64,000 bases of DNA from an uncultured Eubacteriales bacterium. Its GTDB lineage: Bacteria > Bacillota > Clostridia > Oscillospirales > Oscillospiraceae. Shown here piece by piece: positions 16,096 through 22,857 of the stretch. The DNA lies in contig UQZR01000003.1 of NCBI GenBank assembly GCA_900545585.1, forward strand, positions 62,001 to 126,000, in the 5' to 3' direction. The notes under the pieces are model-generated. The model was not told the origin of the DNA. It was given only the letters and a program-made list of their open reading frames with translations, and ran no database searches. The number at the start of each line of letters is the position of its first letter. The first letter of the stretch is position 1. A program made the translations under genes and the position numbers.

Positions 16096-16860
16096 ATGAT
16101 CCTCGCGCTGGATATTGGCAACACCCATATCGTCCTGGGCTGCATGGAGGGCCGGCGCATCCGCTATCTGTGCCGCATGGCCACCAACCGGCTCACCACC
16201 GGCGCGGAATACGCCGTCACCATCAGCCGCCTGCTGGAGTTCGGTCATATCGCGCCTGACGCCTTTGACGGCGCCATCATTTCCTCTGTGGTCCCCCAGG
16301 TCACCCGCTCCCTGTCGGAAGCCGTGAAAATGCTGACCGGTGTGGAGCCCATGGTGGTAGGTCCCGGCATCCGCTCCGACCTGACGGTCCGTCTGGACGA
16401 CCCCGCCACGCTGGCCAGCGACCTGCTGGTGGCCGCCGTGGGCGCGCTGGACGTGTATGAGCCGCCCCTGATCCTCATCGACATGGGCACCGCCACCACC
16501 GTCACCGTACTGGATGGCGAGGGTGCGTTCCGCGGCGGGGCCATCATCCCCGGCGTGCAGCTGTCCCTGTCGGCGCTGGCGTCCCACACGTCGCTGCTGC
16601 CCGCCATCTCGCTGGATGCCCCGCCCCACGCCATCGGCACCAACACCGTGGACTGCATGAAAAGTGGCAGCATTCTGGGCGCCGCCCTGCTGCTGGACGG
16701 CATGATCGACCGCATGGAGGCCGAGCTGGGCCAAAAGACCACGGTGGTGGCCACCGGCGGTCTGGCCCGCTGCATTGTTCCCATCTGCACCCACGAGATC
16801 CTGCTCAACGAGGATCTTCTGCTCTACGGCCTTGCCGTGCTGTACGAAAAGAACCGCTGA
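16096..16860 (+). CDS. coaX: Type III pantothenate kinase
   Basis: This 254-residue protein begins MILALDIGNTHIVLG, the phosphate-1 motif of the CoaX/ASKHA fold. It has the phosphate-2 block LILIDMGTATTVTVLD, the segment GAIIPGVQLSLSAL, and an ATGGLA adenosine motif. It carries out the first step of CoA synthesis, ATP-dependent phosphorylation of pantothenate. With the upstream S component it makes an uptake-and-trapping pair for vitamin B5. No pantothenate synthesis gene is visible in the window. Confidence 0.95.
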   Translation: MILALDIGNTHIVLGCMEGRRIRYLCRMATNRLTTGAEYAVTISRLLEFGHIAPDAFDGAIISSVVPQVTRSLSEAVKMLTGVEPMVVGPGIRSDLTVRLDDPATLASDLLVAAVGALDVYEPPLILIDMGTATTVTVLDGEGAFRGGAIIPGVQLSLSALASHTSLLPAISLDAPPHAIGTNTVDCMKSGSILGAALLLDGMIDRMEAELGQKTTVVATGGLARCIVPICTHEILLNEDLLLYGLAVLYEKNR

Positions 16861-16861
16861 C

Positions 16862-16905
16862 AAAAAAAGAGGTCCCGCGTCTACGGACGCGGGACCTCTT
16901 TTTTT
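16862..16905. terminator. Bidirectional terminator between coaX and amidase gene
   Basis: The stem GAGGTCCCGCGTC/GACGCGGGACCTC has A7 before and T7 after. It serves coaX on the plus strand and the convergent lysis cassette on the minus strand. Confidence 0.92.
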
Positions 16906-16906
16906 G

Positions 16907-17620
16907 CTACTCACCCAGCAGCTTGCCCCAGGTATCGCGGCCTACGATGCCGTCCGCCGCCAGACCGGCAGCCCGCTGGAACCGTTTCACCGCCCCGGCG
17001 GTACCGCCGCCAAAGATACCGTCCACCGCGCCGCTGTCGCAGCCGTAGCCGTTGAGCAGGGCCTGTACGGCCCTGACGTGGCCGCCGGCGCTGCCTCTGC
17101 GCAGCACCGGCAGCAAAGGCGCCGCACCGCTCTTCCTGTCCGACGCCGCTGCCGCCGGAACTGACGGAGCCGATGGTTCCGCCTCCCTGCCGTAGGCGAT
17201 GGCGTCAAACGGGAAATGGGTCCCCGGACACCCCGTGGCGTTGACATCGCTGTGCCGCTGCACCGTGGTGACGCCGTACTTCCTCTTGAGATACGCTACC
17301 AGCTCCGTACCGGCCCTGCGCTGCACCGCCGGCATCTCCTCCTTGTCGAAGCTGCCCTCGAAGCACACGCCGATGCTGTCGGAATTGCTGCCTCCGGCGT
17401 GAGCGCCCACGGTGTCCTCCGGTCTGCCGCGGTACACCGTGCCGTCCTTCCGCACGAAGAAATGGTAGCCGATGCCGGACCAACCGTTGGCCAGATGCCA
17501 TGCGTGGATCTGGTCGGCACTGCACGTCACCGCCGCCGCATGGTGCAGGATGATACGCCTGGTGACGCCGCGCCTGGCCAGCGTTCCGCTCCAGCGGTAG
17601 GTCTTTTCGATGATCTTCAT
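16907..17620 (-). CDS. N-acetylmuramoyl-L-alanine amidase with PG-binding domain (endolysin)
   Basis: The 237-residue protein has an Amidase_2 (PGRP-like) domain at about residues 15-145: zinc ligands in IILHHAA and HSDVNATGCPG, with GIGYHFFVRKDG and SNSDSIGVCFEG between. A Ser/Pro/Ala linker leads to a C-terminal PG_binding_1 repeat (RGSAGGHVRAVQALLNGYG, DGIFGGGT, DGIVGRDTW). It cleaves the bond between muramic acid and L-alanine. No signal peptide is present, so export would depend on the holin gene directly upstream, whose stop it overlaps by four bases. All zinc ligands look intact. Confidence 0.93.
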   Translation of the reverse strand: MKIIEKTYRWSGTLARRGVTRRIILHHAAAVTCSADQIHAWHLANGWSGIGYHFFVRKDGTVYRGRPEDTVGAHAGGSNSDSIGVCFEGSFDKEEMPAVQRRAGTELVAYLKRKYGVTTVQRHSDVNATGCPGTHFPFDAIAYGREAEPSAPSVPAAAASDRKSGAAPLLPVLRRGSAGGHVRAVQALLNGYGCDSGAVDGIFGGGTAGAVKRFQRAAGLAADGIVGRDTWGKLLGE

Positions 17621-17844
17621 ACGCTCTCGTCCTCGCAGCTCTGGCAGTCCCGCTTATACTGTGCCGTGCTGATGCCCAGCAGAGCGCCCAGAAACGTAGT
17701 GACCACGGCCACGGTGCCCACCACCTGCTCGGCGTACAGCCAGCCCCAGATGCCGCTGAGTCCCCAGTACAGGGCGCTCAGCGCCGGCAGCACAATGGTC
17801 ACGATCCATTTCAGGGTATCATATACCTTGTCGCTCAGTTTCAT
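17617..17844 (-). CDS. Phage holin, Dp-1-like
   Basis: The 75-residue protein begins MKLSDKVYDTLKWIVTIVLPALSALYWGLSG, followed by GWLYAEQVVGTVAVVTTFLGALLGIS and a charged C-terminus. Two transmembrane helices joined by a short loop and the KxYDxLKWI start match the Dp-1-type holin family (PF16938-like). It would permeabilise the membrane to release the amidase. The ATG follows GGAAAGGAAAGAAAT and the stop overlaps the amidase start, a typical holin-endolysin pair. Confidence 0.85.
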   Translation of the reverse strand: MKLSDKVYDTLKWIVTIVLPALSALYWGLSGIWGWLYAEQVVGTVAVVTTFLGALLGISTAQYKRDCQSCEDESV

Positions 17845-17873
17845 ATTTCTTTCCTTTCCGGCCCTCCGGCCTG

Positions 17874-18176
17874 TTACATCTTATGTACCGGCAGCTTGTC
17901 AACTTCCAGCATTACCCGTCTGGCGCTGCCGTTTCCCCCCATTTTTTCGTAGGGCTCGTACAGGTATACCCGCAGGTTCTCATACTCGTCCTGGGTGATG
18001 TACCCCCGCTCCACGTAGGCCATGCCCAGATGGACGATGCGGTCGTGGGCCAGACCCACCAGCATCTTCCGCTCCGCATCGTCCTTGTCCGCCCGCCTGC
18101 CTACCAGTGCCCACAGGCCGGAGGACGCCAGTGCCGAGCCCAGCACCGCCGCCGTCAGCTGCATCCATGGTTCCAC
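17874..18176 (-). CDS. Phage accessory membrane protein of lysis cassette
   Basis: This 100-residue protein has one N-terminal hydrophobic segment (about residues 6-25), then a soluble helical part with RKMLVGLAHDRIVHLGMAYV and ERGYITQDEYENL and YLYEPYEKMGGNGSARRVM. Proteins with this sequence pattern are common next to holins in phages of clostridia; their function is not established to my knowledge. It lies between the tail fibre gene and the holin gene and may modulate lysis timing. Confidence 0.7.
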   Translation of the reverse strand: MEPWMQLTAAVLGSALASSGLWALVGRRADKDDAERKMLVGLAHDRIVHLGMAYVERGYITQDEYENLRVYLYEPYEKMGGNGSARRVMLEVDKLPVHKM

Positions 18177-18190
18177 TTCACCTCACCCCT

Positions 18191-19513
18191 TCATATGCCC
18201 ATGCTGTTGGCATAGTACGTCACGCCATCGATGCTCAGCGTGCTCTGCACCGGCTCCCCGCTCATGACGGGGCGGCAGTCCGCCGCCTTGCCGGGCCGCG
18301 CCGCCGCCGTGGTGTACAGCTGCAAGTACCGCTGGCACTTCCACAGCACCTCCGCCCAGTCCGGTATCTCGTTCACCGCCCAGCTGCCGTCCGGCTCCTG
18401 ATGGGCCAGCGTGGATACGCCGCCCAGCTCCAGCTTCACTGCTCTCAGGTCGATACGTCCGTCGTCCGGCACGCCGAAGCCCACCGCGCCGATGTCCTTG
18501 CTGCTCACCGTCAGTACGTTCAGCGTATTGGCCTTCAGCGTCATGCCGATGCCCGGATCCGTCCCCGCTGCCGTCATGACGTAGGCGCTGCACGCGCCCA
18601 TCACCGGCCCCGTCAGCACAGACAGCGTTGCCACCTCCGTCACCGGCCACTCCAGCTTCTGCTGGTAGTACACGCGGGTGCCGGTGCCGGACTCCTCCAG
18701 CTTCAGCACTCCGTTTCCCACCGTGGCGTAGCACTGTGCTGACCGCGCCTGCCACCGGTCCACGGTGAGTCCTTTACCGCTGTACACCGTCTTGCCTCGC
18801 TGATTCACCGGCGCACCGAAATACCAGTTGTCCAGCAGATTCCGGTTCCACGGCCTCGCCTTGGCGGAGATGGCGCTGCCGCTGATGGCGATGCCCTCTC
18901 CCGCCGTGTAGGCAGGCCCCGCCGGCCCCTGGAGTCCCTGCACGCCCTGAGGCCCCTGCTCTCCCTGCGGGCCCGCAGGGCCTACATCGCCCTTGTCGCC
19001 TTTGTCGCCCTTGTCGCCCTTGGGACCGCCGCTCCCCACCGGCAGCCGGCTGGTCTGATAGCCGCCGCTCTCCTCGTTCCACAGCAGCCAGTAGCCCTCC
19101 GCCCCCGCCTTGGGCGGATGGTCCATCATCCGCTGCAGCCGCTGCTCCAGCTCCGTAAACTTGGCGGGGATCTCCGGCCACGCCGTGTCCCCCGACAGGC
19201 TCCGGGGGATGAACACCCGCACCACGGTGCTGTGCCGCTGCACCGCGCCGTCAGCCCTGGCCGTGGCCCGCAGCTGTATGGCGTACTCCCCACTCTGAGG
19301 CAGGTCCTCCCGCTGCAGCATCACCTGTCCGCCGCCGCTGACCTGCTCCAGCGTCAGGATGTTCAGCCCGCCCTCCGGCGCCTCCATCAGCACCTCCCAG
19401 TCATACCCCTCCGGCAGCTCGCCCCGGATCTCCAGTGGGACGCTGCCGCTGTCGAACTGCATGGCCACCGGCGCGCCGTCCCACGTGAGATGCCATTCCT
19501 TAAATTGGATCAT
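18191..19513 (-). CDS. Phage tail fibre with collagen-like repeat
   Basis: The 440-residue protein has an N-terminal beta-rich domain (about 1-115), a short coiled segment (FTELEQRLQRMMDH), then at about 172-208 a run of around 13 Gly-X-Y triplets (GPKGDKGDKGDKGDVGPAG and GEQGPQGVQGLQG) and a C-terminal adhesion domain with NLLDNWYFGAPVNQRG and LTVDRWQ. That layout is typical of trimeric receptor-binding fibres. It is the first convincing gene of the detached phage cassette and lies far from the virion operon at 1-10.9 kb. No truncation is visible. Confidence 0.88.
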   Translation of the reverse strand: MIQFKEWHLTWDGAPVAMQFDSGSVPLEIRGELPEGYDWEVLMEAPEGGLNILTLEQVSGGGQVMLQREDLPQSGEYAIQLRATARADGAVQRHSTVVRVFIPRSLSGDTAWPEIPAKFTELEQRLQRMMDHPPKAGAEGYWLLWNEESGGYQTSRLPVGSGGPKGDKGDKGDKGDVGPAGPQGEQGPQGVQGLQGPAGPAYTAGEGIAISGSAISAKARPWNRNLLDNWYFGAPVNQRGKTVYSGKGLTVDRWQARSAQCYATVGNGVLKLEESGTGTRVYYQQKLEWPVTEVATLSVLTGPVMGACSAYVMTAAGTDPGIGMTLKANTLNVLTVSSKDIGAVGFGVPDDGRIDLRAVKLELGGVSTLAHQEPDGSWAVNEIPDWAEVLWKCQRYLQLYTTAAARPGKAADCRPVMSGEPVQSTLSIDGVTYYANSMGI

Positions 19514-19858
19514 GTCGCTTCCCTCCTATCGTTGGTTTCGCTTCTGCACGCCCCGCAGCCCTTTGCCGCACGCCGGCATGCAACGCGCCCCGGAACCTTT
19601 TTCCCGCCATGCGCCTGCATTGCGGCGCTTCCATGCGGTTTTTTGTATCCTCCCCGTTCTTTTTGTACTTTTTCAATAAATTTTTCCGCTTTTATTGCTT
19701 TTCCCAAAAATTATGGTATACTATCAGTGTTTGCTTACATAACAACTTTTTACCTGTGCTGATACCACATCTTCCGCCGCCCTGTGCGGTATGAAGTTAC
19801 CGTACTCTGGACAAACTGTGAGCAGAGCTTATTGACCATCTGAAAAGAGGGAACTGCC
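19514..19858. other. Intergenic region upstream of murA and of the tail fibre gene
   Basis: The stretch is A/T-rich from 19660 to 19760 and contains the murA promoter. A short minus-strand frame (19510-19707, TTG start) overlaps the fibre ATG but lacks a ribosome binding site and is not accepted as a gene. No clear minus-strand promoter for the lysis cassette was found. Confidence 0.5.
19695..19722 (+). promoter_or_regulatory. murA promoter
   Basis: -35 TTGCTT, 16-bp spacer, -10 TATACT, about 137 bp upstream of the murA start. Confidence 0.65.
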
Positions 19859-21157
19859 TTGAACAAATACATGATCCATGGCGGCCATCCGCTGTTTGGC
19901 GAAGTGACCATCAGCGGCGCAAAGAACGCCGCCGTCGCCATTATTCCCGCCGCCCTGCTGGTGGACGGCACCTGCCGCATTGAGAACATCCCCCAGATCA
20001 GCGACGTGACCCTGTTCTTCTCCATTCTGGAGGAGCTGGGCGCCCGCATCCGCGTCCTGAACCGCCACGCGGTGGAGATCGACTGTCACGCCATCCACAG
20101 CACCCGCCCGTCCTATGATCTGGCCCGCCGTATCCGCGCCAGCTATTACCTGCTGGGCGCTTTGCTGGGCCGCTTCGGTCAGGCCACCGTGGCCATGCCC
20201 GGCGGCTGCAACTTCGGCGTCCGCCCCATTGACCAGCATATCAAGGGCTTCACCACCATGGGCGCCGAGGTGTCCGTGGAGGGCGGCTTTATCCACACCG
20301 CCGCCAAAGACGGCCGTCTCGTGGGCGCGCCGGTGTATCTGGATGTTGTCTCCGTGGGTGCCACCATGAACATCATGATGGCCGCCGCCCTGGCTGAGGG
20401 TACCACCACCATTGAAAACGCCGCCAAGGAGCCGCACATCGTGGATCTGGCCAACTTCCTGAACTCCATGGGCGCGGACATCAAGGGTGCGGGCACCGAC
20501 TCCATCAAGATCCGCGGCGTGAAGAAGCTCACCGGCGGCACCTACTGCATCATTCCCGACCAGATCGAGGCCGGCACCTATATGGCCGCGGTGGCCGCCG
20601 CCGGCGGCCAGCTGCTGCTGAAGAACATCATCCCCAAGCACATGGACTGCATCAGCGCCAAGCTCATGGAGATGGGCGTGGCCGTGGAGGAAAATGACGA
20701 TACGCTGCTGGTCCGCCGCAGTGAGCCGCTGCAGAAGGCCAACGTCAAGACCCTGCCCTACCCCGGCTTCCCCACGGATATGCAGCCGCAGATCGCCGCC
20801 GTGCTGTCTCTGGCCCAGGGCACCAGCCTTGTCACCGAGGGCGTCTACGGCGCCAACCGCTTCAAGTACGTGGACGAGCTGAAACGTCTGGGCGCCCACA
20901 TTCAGGTGGACGGCAAGGTGGCTGTCATCGAGGGCGTTGACCAACTGGTGGGCGCTCCCATTCAGGCCTGCGACCTGCGGGCCGGCGCGGCGCTGGTCAT
21001 CGCCGGTCTGGCCGCCAAGGGCACCACCGAGCTGAGCTGTGTCCAGTATATCGAGCGCGGCTATGAGGATCTGGTAGGCAAGCTCCGTGCCGTTGGCGCA
21101 GACATCACCATGGTGGACGTGCCCGAGGAGAGCGAGGCCGAATCCCACATCAGCTGA
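19859..21157 (+). CDS. murA: UDP-N-acetylglucosamine 1-carboxyvinyltransferase
   Basis: The 432-residue protein starts with TTG after AAAAGAGGGAAC. It has Lys22 in GAKNA, the catalytic loop PGGCNFGVRPIDQH with Cys117 (the fosfomycin target), and FPTDMQPQ near residue 305. It transfers enolpyruvate from PEP to UDP-GlcNAc, the first committed step of peptidoglycan synthesis, in the cytosol. Cys rather than Asp at position 117 predicts fosfomycin sensitivity of the enzyme. It heads a run of conserved genes through the phosphohexomutase. Confidence 0.97.
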   Translation: MNKYMIHGGHPLFGEVTISGAKNAAVAIIPAALLVDGTCRIENIPQISDVTLFFSILEELGARIRVLNRHAVEIDCHAIHSTRPSYDLARRIRASYYLLGALLGRFGQATVAMPGGCNFGVRPIDQHIKGFTTMGAEVSVEGGFIHTAAKDGRLVGAPVYLDVVSVGATMNIMMAAALAEGTTTIENAAKEPHIVDLANFLNSMGADIKGAGTDSIKIRGVKKLTGGTYCIIPDQIEAGTYMAAVAAAGGQLLLKNIIPKHMDCISAKLMEMGVAVEENDDTLLVRRSEPLQKANVKTLPYPGFPTDMQPQIAAVLSLAQGTSLVTEGVYGANRFKYVDELKRLGAHIQVDGKVAVIEGVDQLVGAPIQACDLRAGAALVIAGLAAKGTTELSCVQYIERGYEDLVGKLRAVGADITMVDVPEESEAESHIS

Positions 21158-21168
21158 CAGGAGCCAGG

Positions 21169-21231
21169 ACAGCGTTTGCTGCGAGAGGCCGCAGCCTTTG
21201 CGGCCTGCTGCGGCAGACGCTGTTATTTTTC
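21169..21231 (+). terminator. Long two-part hairpin after murA
   Basis: Outer arms ACAGCGT/ACGCTGT enclose an inner stem AGGCCGCA/TGCGGCCT, followed by TTATTTTT. It could end murA transcription, with the next gene's start 20 bp later. Confidence 0.65.
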
Positions 21232-21250
21232 CGGAAAGGTACATACCGCT

Positions 21251-22042
21251 TTGATCACCCTACATACACTGGCCAGCGGCTCCGAGGGCAACAGCCTGCT
21301 GGTCTCCGCCGATGGCACCCACCTGCTGGTGGATGCCGGCATCTCCGCCCGCCGCATCAAGCAGTCTCTGGCCCTGCTGGGCCTGACGCCGGACGACCTG
21401 TCCGCCATTCTCATCAGCCACGAGCACACGGACCACACGGCAGGGCTTGCCACCCTCCTGAAGCACCACCCCATCCCGCTGTACGCCACCGGCGGCACGG
21501 CCTTCTACCTCCGTCCCCGTCTGCCCCAGCTGGACAGCTGCCTGCGTCCCGTATCCCCTGGCAGCAGCTTTCCCGTGGGCTCTGCACAGGTGACGGTATT
21601 TGCCACCAGCCACGACGCGGGGGAAAGCGTGGACTACCGCGTGGACTGCGGCGACGCCGCCGTGGGCATCCTCACCGACACCGGCTTTGTGCCGGAACCG
21701 GCGGCCGCCGCCCTCACCGGCGTGGATCTGCTGGTGTTGGAGAGCAACCACGATGTGGAGTGGCTTCGCTCCGGCCCCTACCCCTACTCCCTGAAACAGC
21801 GCATTTTGGGCCAACGCGGCCACCTGTCCAATGAGGACGCCGCTGCCTTTGCCCGCCGCATGGCGGAGTGCGGCACCCGCTGCATCGTCCTGGCCCATCT
21901 GAGCCGCGAGAACAACACGCCCCAGCGGGCGCTGGCCGTCATGGAAACGGCCCTGTCCGGTCTGGATGTGACCGTAGAGGTGGCCCCTCGCGGCGAGCTG
22001 AGCGCCTGCTACGGAGCGGAGGTGGCACTGTGCAGAAAGTGA
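21251..22042 (+). CDS. MBL-fold metallo-hydrolase, YycJ/WalJ-like
   Basis: Start is TTG at 21251 after GGAAAGG; the 263-residue product begins MITLHTLASGSEGNS, the typical YycJ beginning. It has the zinc motif HEHTDH (57-62), ATSHDAGESVDY, GILTDTG and the C-terminal LAHLSREN of the beta-CASP-less group. Such enzymes are predicted phosphodiesterases; YycJ is linked to cell-wall signalling and DNA repair in Bacillus relatives. It is followed by rlmH with a 13-bp overlap, matching the common yycJ-rlmH pairing. Confidence 0.9.
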   Translation: MITLHTLASGSEGNSLLVSADGTHLLVDAGISARRIKQSLALLGLTPDDLSAILISHEHTDHTAGLATLLKHHPIPLYATGGTAFYLRPRLPQLDSCLRPVSPGSSFPVGSAQVTVFATSHDAGESVDYRVDCGDAAVGILTDTGFVPEPAAAALTGVDLLVLESNHDVEWLRSGPYPYSLKQRILGQRGHLSNEDAAAFARRMAECGTRCIVLAHLSRENNTPQRALAVMETALSGLDVTVEVAPRGELSACYGAEVALCRK

Positions 22043-22512
22043 CCGTCCTCTGCGTCGGCAAGCTGAAGGAAAAGTTCTATCTGGAGGCCGCCGCCGAGTA
22101 CGCCAAGCGTCTCCAGCGGCTGTGCCGTCTGGAGGTCATTGAGCTGCCGGAGAGCCGTCTGCCCGACGAGCCCTCCCCCGCCGAGATCCGCCGCGCTTTG
22201 CAGACGGAGGCCGCCGCCATCCGCGAAAAGCTGCCCAAGGGCGGCGCGCTGGTGGCCCTGTGCATCGAGGGCAAGCCCTGCTCCAGTGAGGAGCTGAGCC
22301 GCCGCCTGACGGAGCTGGGGGTGCAGGGCAAGACCCAGATCACCTTTCTCATCGGCGGCAGCGTGGGACTGGACGAGAGCCTGAAGCAGCAGGCCGACTG
22401 GCGGCTGAGCATGTCGCCCATGACGTTTCCCCATCACATGGCCCGCATCATGCTGCTGGAGCAGATCTACCGTGCCTACCAGATCGCCGGCGGCGCAAAA
22501 TACCACAAATAG
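22030..22512 (+). CDS. rlmH: 23S rRNA (pseudouridine1915-N3)-methyltransferase
   Basis: The GTG start at 22030 follows GGAGGTGGCACT and lies inside the end of the preceding gene. The 160-residue protein has the SPOUT knot signatures FLIGGSVGLDES and the C-terminal FPHHMARIMLLEQIYRAY with AGGAKYHK, near-identical to RlmH family ends. It methylates pseudouridine 1915 of 23S rRNA on the assembled ribosome using SAM. Confidence 0.96.
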   Translation: MQKVTVLCVGKLKEKFYLEAAAEYAKRLQRLCRLEVIELPESRLPDEPSPAEIRRALQTEAAAIREKLPKGGALVALCIEGKPCSSEELSRRLTELGVQGKTQITFLIGGSVGLDESLKQQADWRLSMSPMTFPHHMARIMLLEQIYRAYQIAGGAKYHK

Positions 22513-22524
22513 GAGGTCTCACCC

Positions 22525-22827
22525 ATGGAAAACTGGAGCTTTACCGGCCGTCCCGATGTGCCCGCGTGGCCCAAAGACGAGTCCGGCCGCGACGAAAAGG
22601 CCGCGCTGCTGAGGCAGACCTTTGACTCCCCCGCCGACGCCGACACCGTCATCTCCCTGCTGTCGGCCTACGGCGTCCCCTGCTTCAAATACTACGACCG
22701 CGAGGGCGGCGCCGGTAAGGTCATCAACGGCTTCTCCGGCTTCGGCGTCAGCCTGTATGTCCCCGCCTCCCGTCTGGAGGAGGCCCGGGACATTCTGAAT
22801 GCCACCCCCGTGGAAAGTGACGAGTAA
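22525..22827 (+). CDS. DUF2007-type small protein
   Basis: This 100-residue protein has the DUF2007 layout: SPADADTVISLLSAYGVPCF (helix and strand), then INGFSGFGVSLYVPASRLEEAR. Such proteins look like small PII-like or ferredoxin-like folds ('putative prokaryotic signal transducing protein'). Function is unknown. It begins 12 bp after rlmH with a TAGGAGGT site and ends 30 bp before the mutase, so it belongs to the same transcript. Confidence 0.8.
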   Translation: MENWSFTGRPDVPAWPKDESGRDEKAALLRQTFDSPADADTVISLLSAYGVPCFKYYDREGGAGKVINGFSGFGVSLYVPASRLEEARDILNATPVESDE

Positions 22828-22857
22828 GTGCATAAAAATCCGGAAAGGAGTACCGAT

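Noticed and set aside
19510..19707. 65-codon minus-strand frame (TTG start) overlapping the tail fibre ATG
   Set aside because: No ribosome binding site, A/T-rich and low-complexity basic sequence, and it crosses the murA promoter. Possible but not supportable.
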